DNA of 64,000 nt from Saccharibacillus soli (GTDB lineage: Bacteria; Bacillota; Bacilli; Paenibacillales; Paenibacillaceae): the NCBI GenBank assembly GCA_002189105.1, contig NIOB01000006.1, forward strand, positions 124,001 through 188,000. Reading direction: 5' to 3'. The notes beneath the pieces were generated by a model. It was not told the origin of the DNA. It worked only from the letters and a program-made list of their open reading frames with translations, and did no database searches. Shown here piece by piece: positions 62,245 to 64,000 of the stretch; positions within the stretch are counted from its first letter, which is position 1; every line of letters begins with the position of its first letter. The translations under genes were made by a program, and so were the position numbers.

Positions 62245-63362
62245 ATTCACGGAAATCAGTGGAGTGGCGGAAAAAGGCAGGCATTAGAGCCGAGCAAGGG
62301 GATGCGGCAAAAGGTGACAAGCTCCAGTCATTGGGACGGCTTGAACCACTTGAACAACTCGAATCATTGGAACCACGTGAACCACTGGAGCGACTGGAAC
62401 AACTCGAATCACGAGAATCACTCCAATCGGTCGGAACACTCGCCCTGAACGTGAACGAGCAGCCGATTCTGGTGGTCGATGGCCTGACGCTGGAGTCCAG
62501 TTCCGGACAGAAGTTGGTAGAAGGAATGAGCTTTACGCTGCGGCGCGGGGAAAGTATAGGATTGGTCGGCGAATCGGGTTCCGGCAAGTCGCTGACGCTG
62601 CGAGCTGTGCTGGGGCTGCTGCCCAGGGGCGTGCAGTTGGCGGCGGGGGCGGTTCAGCACACAGTCAGCAGCGCGATGGTCTTCCAGGACCCTCGCGGTG
62701 CGCTTGATCCGCTGTGCCCGGTGGTGAAGCAGGTTGCGGAAGTTGTCCGGTATCGGCAGAAGAAGGGACGACGAGAAGCCCGCGCGGAAGCGCTCAAGCT
62801 GTTGGGGCTGCTTGGACTGCCGGAGTCGCTGGCGCGTGAGGATCGCTATCCGAATCAACTGTCGGGCGGTCAATGCCAACGGATCGTCATTGCAATCGCA
62901 TTGGCCTGCCGTCCGGACATTCTGCTCTGTGATGAGCCGACTACGGCACTTGATGTGACCATGCAGCGGCAGATTATCGATCTGATCGCAACACTACAGC
63001 AGGAATTGGGCTTTGCAATGATCTTCGTGACGCATAATCTGGCGATTGCGGCAGAGATGTGTTCCCGGCTGATCGTTATGAAGCAGGGAAGAGTCGTCGA
63101 AGAAGGATTGGCTTTGGATGTGCTGACACAGCCCAATGATCCCTATACGCAGATGCTGATTGAAGCCGTGCTGCCGCTGCCAGAGAGAGCGGAGACAGAC
63201 GCAGGTGCGGAAGTGGAAAAAGAGGCAAATGAGCGTTCAGGCGCAGAAGGACAGAGGATTGCCCATGCAGAGGAATCCATGCCGAACACGGTAAAGAAAT
63301 CGCGTATGGAAGATCTGAAGGAAGATTCGGAATCCCAAGCGGAAGGAGGCAGCAAGTCATGA
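62241..63362 (+). CDS. ABC ATPase, DppD type, with tripeptide-repeat N-terminus
   Basis: 373 residues. Residues 28-63 are a run of LEx/REx tripeptides; the ATPase domain (about 73-315) follows with Walker A GESGSGKS, signature LSGGQCQR, Walker B ILLCDEPTTALD and the oligopeptide C-terminal motif PNDPYTQMLI. The C-terminus (about 318-373) is a charged tail. GGAGGAGG precedes ATG 62241. Energises import with the DppF-type protein, whose start overlaps its stop. Confidence 0.9.
   Translation: MNSRKSVEWRKKAGIRAEQGDAAKGDKLQSLGRLEPLEQLESLEPREPLERLEQLESRESLQSVGTLALNVNEQPILVVDGLTLESSSGQKLVEGMSFTLRRGESIGLVGESGSGKSLTLRAVLGLLPRGVQLAAGAVQHTVSSAMVFQDPRGALDPLCPVVKQVAEVVRYRQKKGRREARAEALKLLGLLGLPESLAREDRYPNQLSGGQCQRIVIAIALACRPDILLCDEPTTALDVTMQRQIIDLIATLQQELGFAMIFVTHNLAIAAEMCSRLIVMKQGRVVEEGLALDVLTQPNDPYTQMLIEAVLPLPERAETDAGAEVEKEANERSGAEGQRIAHAEESMPNTVKKSRMEDLKEDSESQAEGGSKS
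62322..62429 (+). repeat. 9-bp tandem repeat, about 12 units, in the dppD-like gene
   Basis: Twelve nine-base units with pattern (C/T)TTGAANNN-like encode LQS LGR LEP LEQ LES LEP REP LER LEQ LES RES LQS. The uneven third position and repeated AACCACTT-like words suggest slippage growth. Confidence 0.8.
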
Positions 63363-64000
63363 GCGCAGAGCTGCAAATGGAACAGGTCAAAGTCCGCTAT
63401 GGCGGCTTCACAGCACTGAATCACGTGACGCTGCATGTTCCGGCGCGTACAACGCTGGGGCTGGTGGGCGAATCGGGTTCCGGCAAGTCTACGCTGGCTC
63501 GCGCCGTAGCCGGGCTGTTGGTTCCGGATGAGGGACGGATGAGCCTGGGCGGTCGTCCGCTGGAGAAGCGGCGCAGCCGGGAGCAGCGCAAGCAGATTCA
63601 GATGATCTTCCAGAATCCCGACGCTTCGCTGAATCCCAGACATTCTGTTCGCCGGATTCTGTCGGAGGCACTGCGGTTTCACAACATGACCCGTGGACGT
63701 GTGCAGACCGAGCAGCGCTGCCTGGAGCTGCTGGAGCGGGTGCGGCTGTCCGCAGATTCCCTGGATAAATATCCCCATGAATTCTCCGGCGGCCAGCGCC
63801 AGCGGATTGCCATTGCCCGTGCCCTGAGCGTGGAGCCGGAGCTGCTGATCGCTGACGAACCGACCAGTGCGCTGGATGTGTCGGTGCAGCGCAGTGTATT
63901 GGAACTGTTCCGAGAGATCAGGGAAGAATTGAATCTGACGGTGCTGTTCATCTCCCACGATCTCGGCGTCATCCACGCGGTCAGTGATACGGTGGCGGTC
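63359..64000 (+). CDS. ABC ATPase, DppF type (3' end outside window)
   Basis: First 214 codons only; the frame continues past the window edge. Walker A GESGSGKST, Q-loop MIFQNPDASLNP, signature FSGGQRQR, Walker B LLIADEPTSALD, H-loop FISHDL. Second ATPase of the importer; usual length about 260-330, so 50-120 codons are missing. Starts inside the dppD-like stop (ATGA). Confidence 0.92.
   Translation, partial: MSAELQMEQVKVRYGGFTALNHVTLHVPARTTLGLVGESGSGKSTLARAVAGLLVPDEGRMSLGGRPLEKRRSREQRKQIQMIFQNPDASLNPRHSVRRILSEALRFHNMTRGRVQTEQRCLELLERVRLSADSLDKYPHEFSGGQRQRIAIARALSVEPELLIADEPTSALDVSVQRSVLELFREIREELNLTVLFISHDLGVIHAVSDTVAV

Noticed and set aside
1-64000. tRNA, rRNA, CRISPR array, insertion sequence, phage or replication origin
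   Set aside because: Looked for CCA-ended cloverleafs, spaced short repeats, transposase or integrase motifs and DnaA-box clusters by eye; none was convincing.

Overview
The window reads as chromosome of a Gram-positive, moderately GC-rich member of the Bacillota, most likely Paenibacillaceae (Paenibacillus or Saccharibacillus-like). This is inferred from two secreted S-layer-homology (SLH) proteins, strong AGGAGG-type ribosome binding sites, sigma-A promoters, U-tract terminators, and many genes with clear Bacillus counterparts (CcpN, YqfL/PpsR, GlpX, YrzA, TcaA/YvbJ, YxiN/DbpA). No rRNA, tRNA, CRISPR array, prophage, transposase or replication origin was seen.

Layout. 1-12.3 kb: a very large SLH/InlB-repeat surface protein, a small unknown protein, a fluoride riboswitch driving a CLC-F type antiporter, YrzA, a Bcr/CflA drug exporter, an acyltransferase and an amino-acid permease. 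12.4-17.6 kb: a sensing block with a 7TM histidine kinase, a receiver/HD-GYP phosphodiesterase (4-base overlap) and a chemoreceptor. 18-20.8 kb: a gluconeogenesis block, ccpN-ppsR-glpX. 21-30.4 kb: a Mn-type CDF exporter, a TetR/MFS efflux pair with two matching operator candidates, a small-molecule enzyme group and two zinc-ribbon membrane proteins. 30.8-33.6 kb: an AT-rich insertion holding one membrane KAP-family NTPase. 33.7-39.3 kb: a DUF711/ACT pair, a second SLH protein, and a gene-free stretch with a promoter, a three-way-junction RNA and a hairpin. 40-44.3 kb: TetR/SDR, DUF2975/YozG, and a second AT-rich patch with an unknown membrane-anchored protein. 44.3-53.1 kb: an rRNA methyltransferase with a long basic tail, an HTH-methyltransferase fusion, a GntR/ABC operon, a UbiB-like kinase and a Dus enzyme. 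53.2-58.4 kb: a PadR/CPBP operon, a degenerate holin-like type I toxin-antitoxin locus, DbpA, a DNA alkylation repair protein and a cyclase-fold protein. 58.6-64 kb: a complete peptide/nickel-type ABC importer operon, its last ATPase cut by the window edge.

Several loci pair a regulator with a target and a visible inverted repeat: TetR/MFS (CTGAAC repeats), GntR/ABC (TGTACTTGT arms), PadR/CPBP (ATATATCT arms) and TetR/SDR (AACAATTGTT). The most novel-looking items are the structured RNA near 38.97-39.09 kb, the AT-rich KAP NTPase, the toxin-antitoxin remnant, and coding repeats that give odd extensions to otherwise standard enzymes (RlmD tail, DppD tripeptide repeats). All family names come from recognising sequence motifs by eye; no database search was run.
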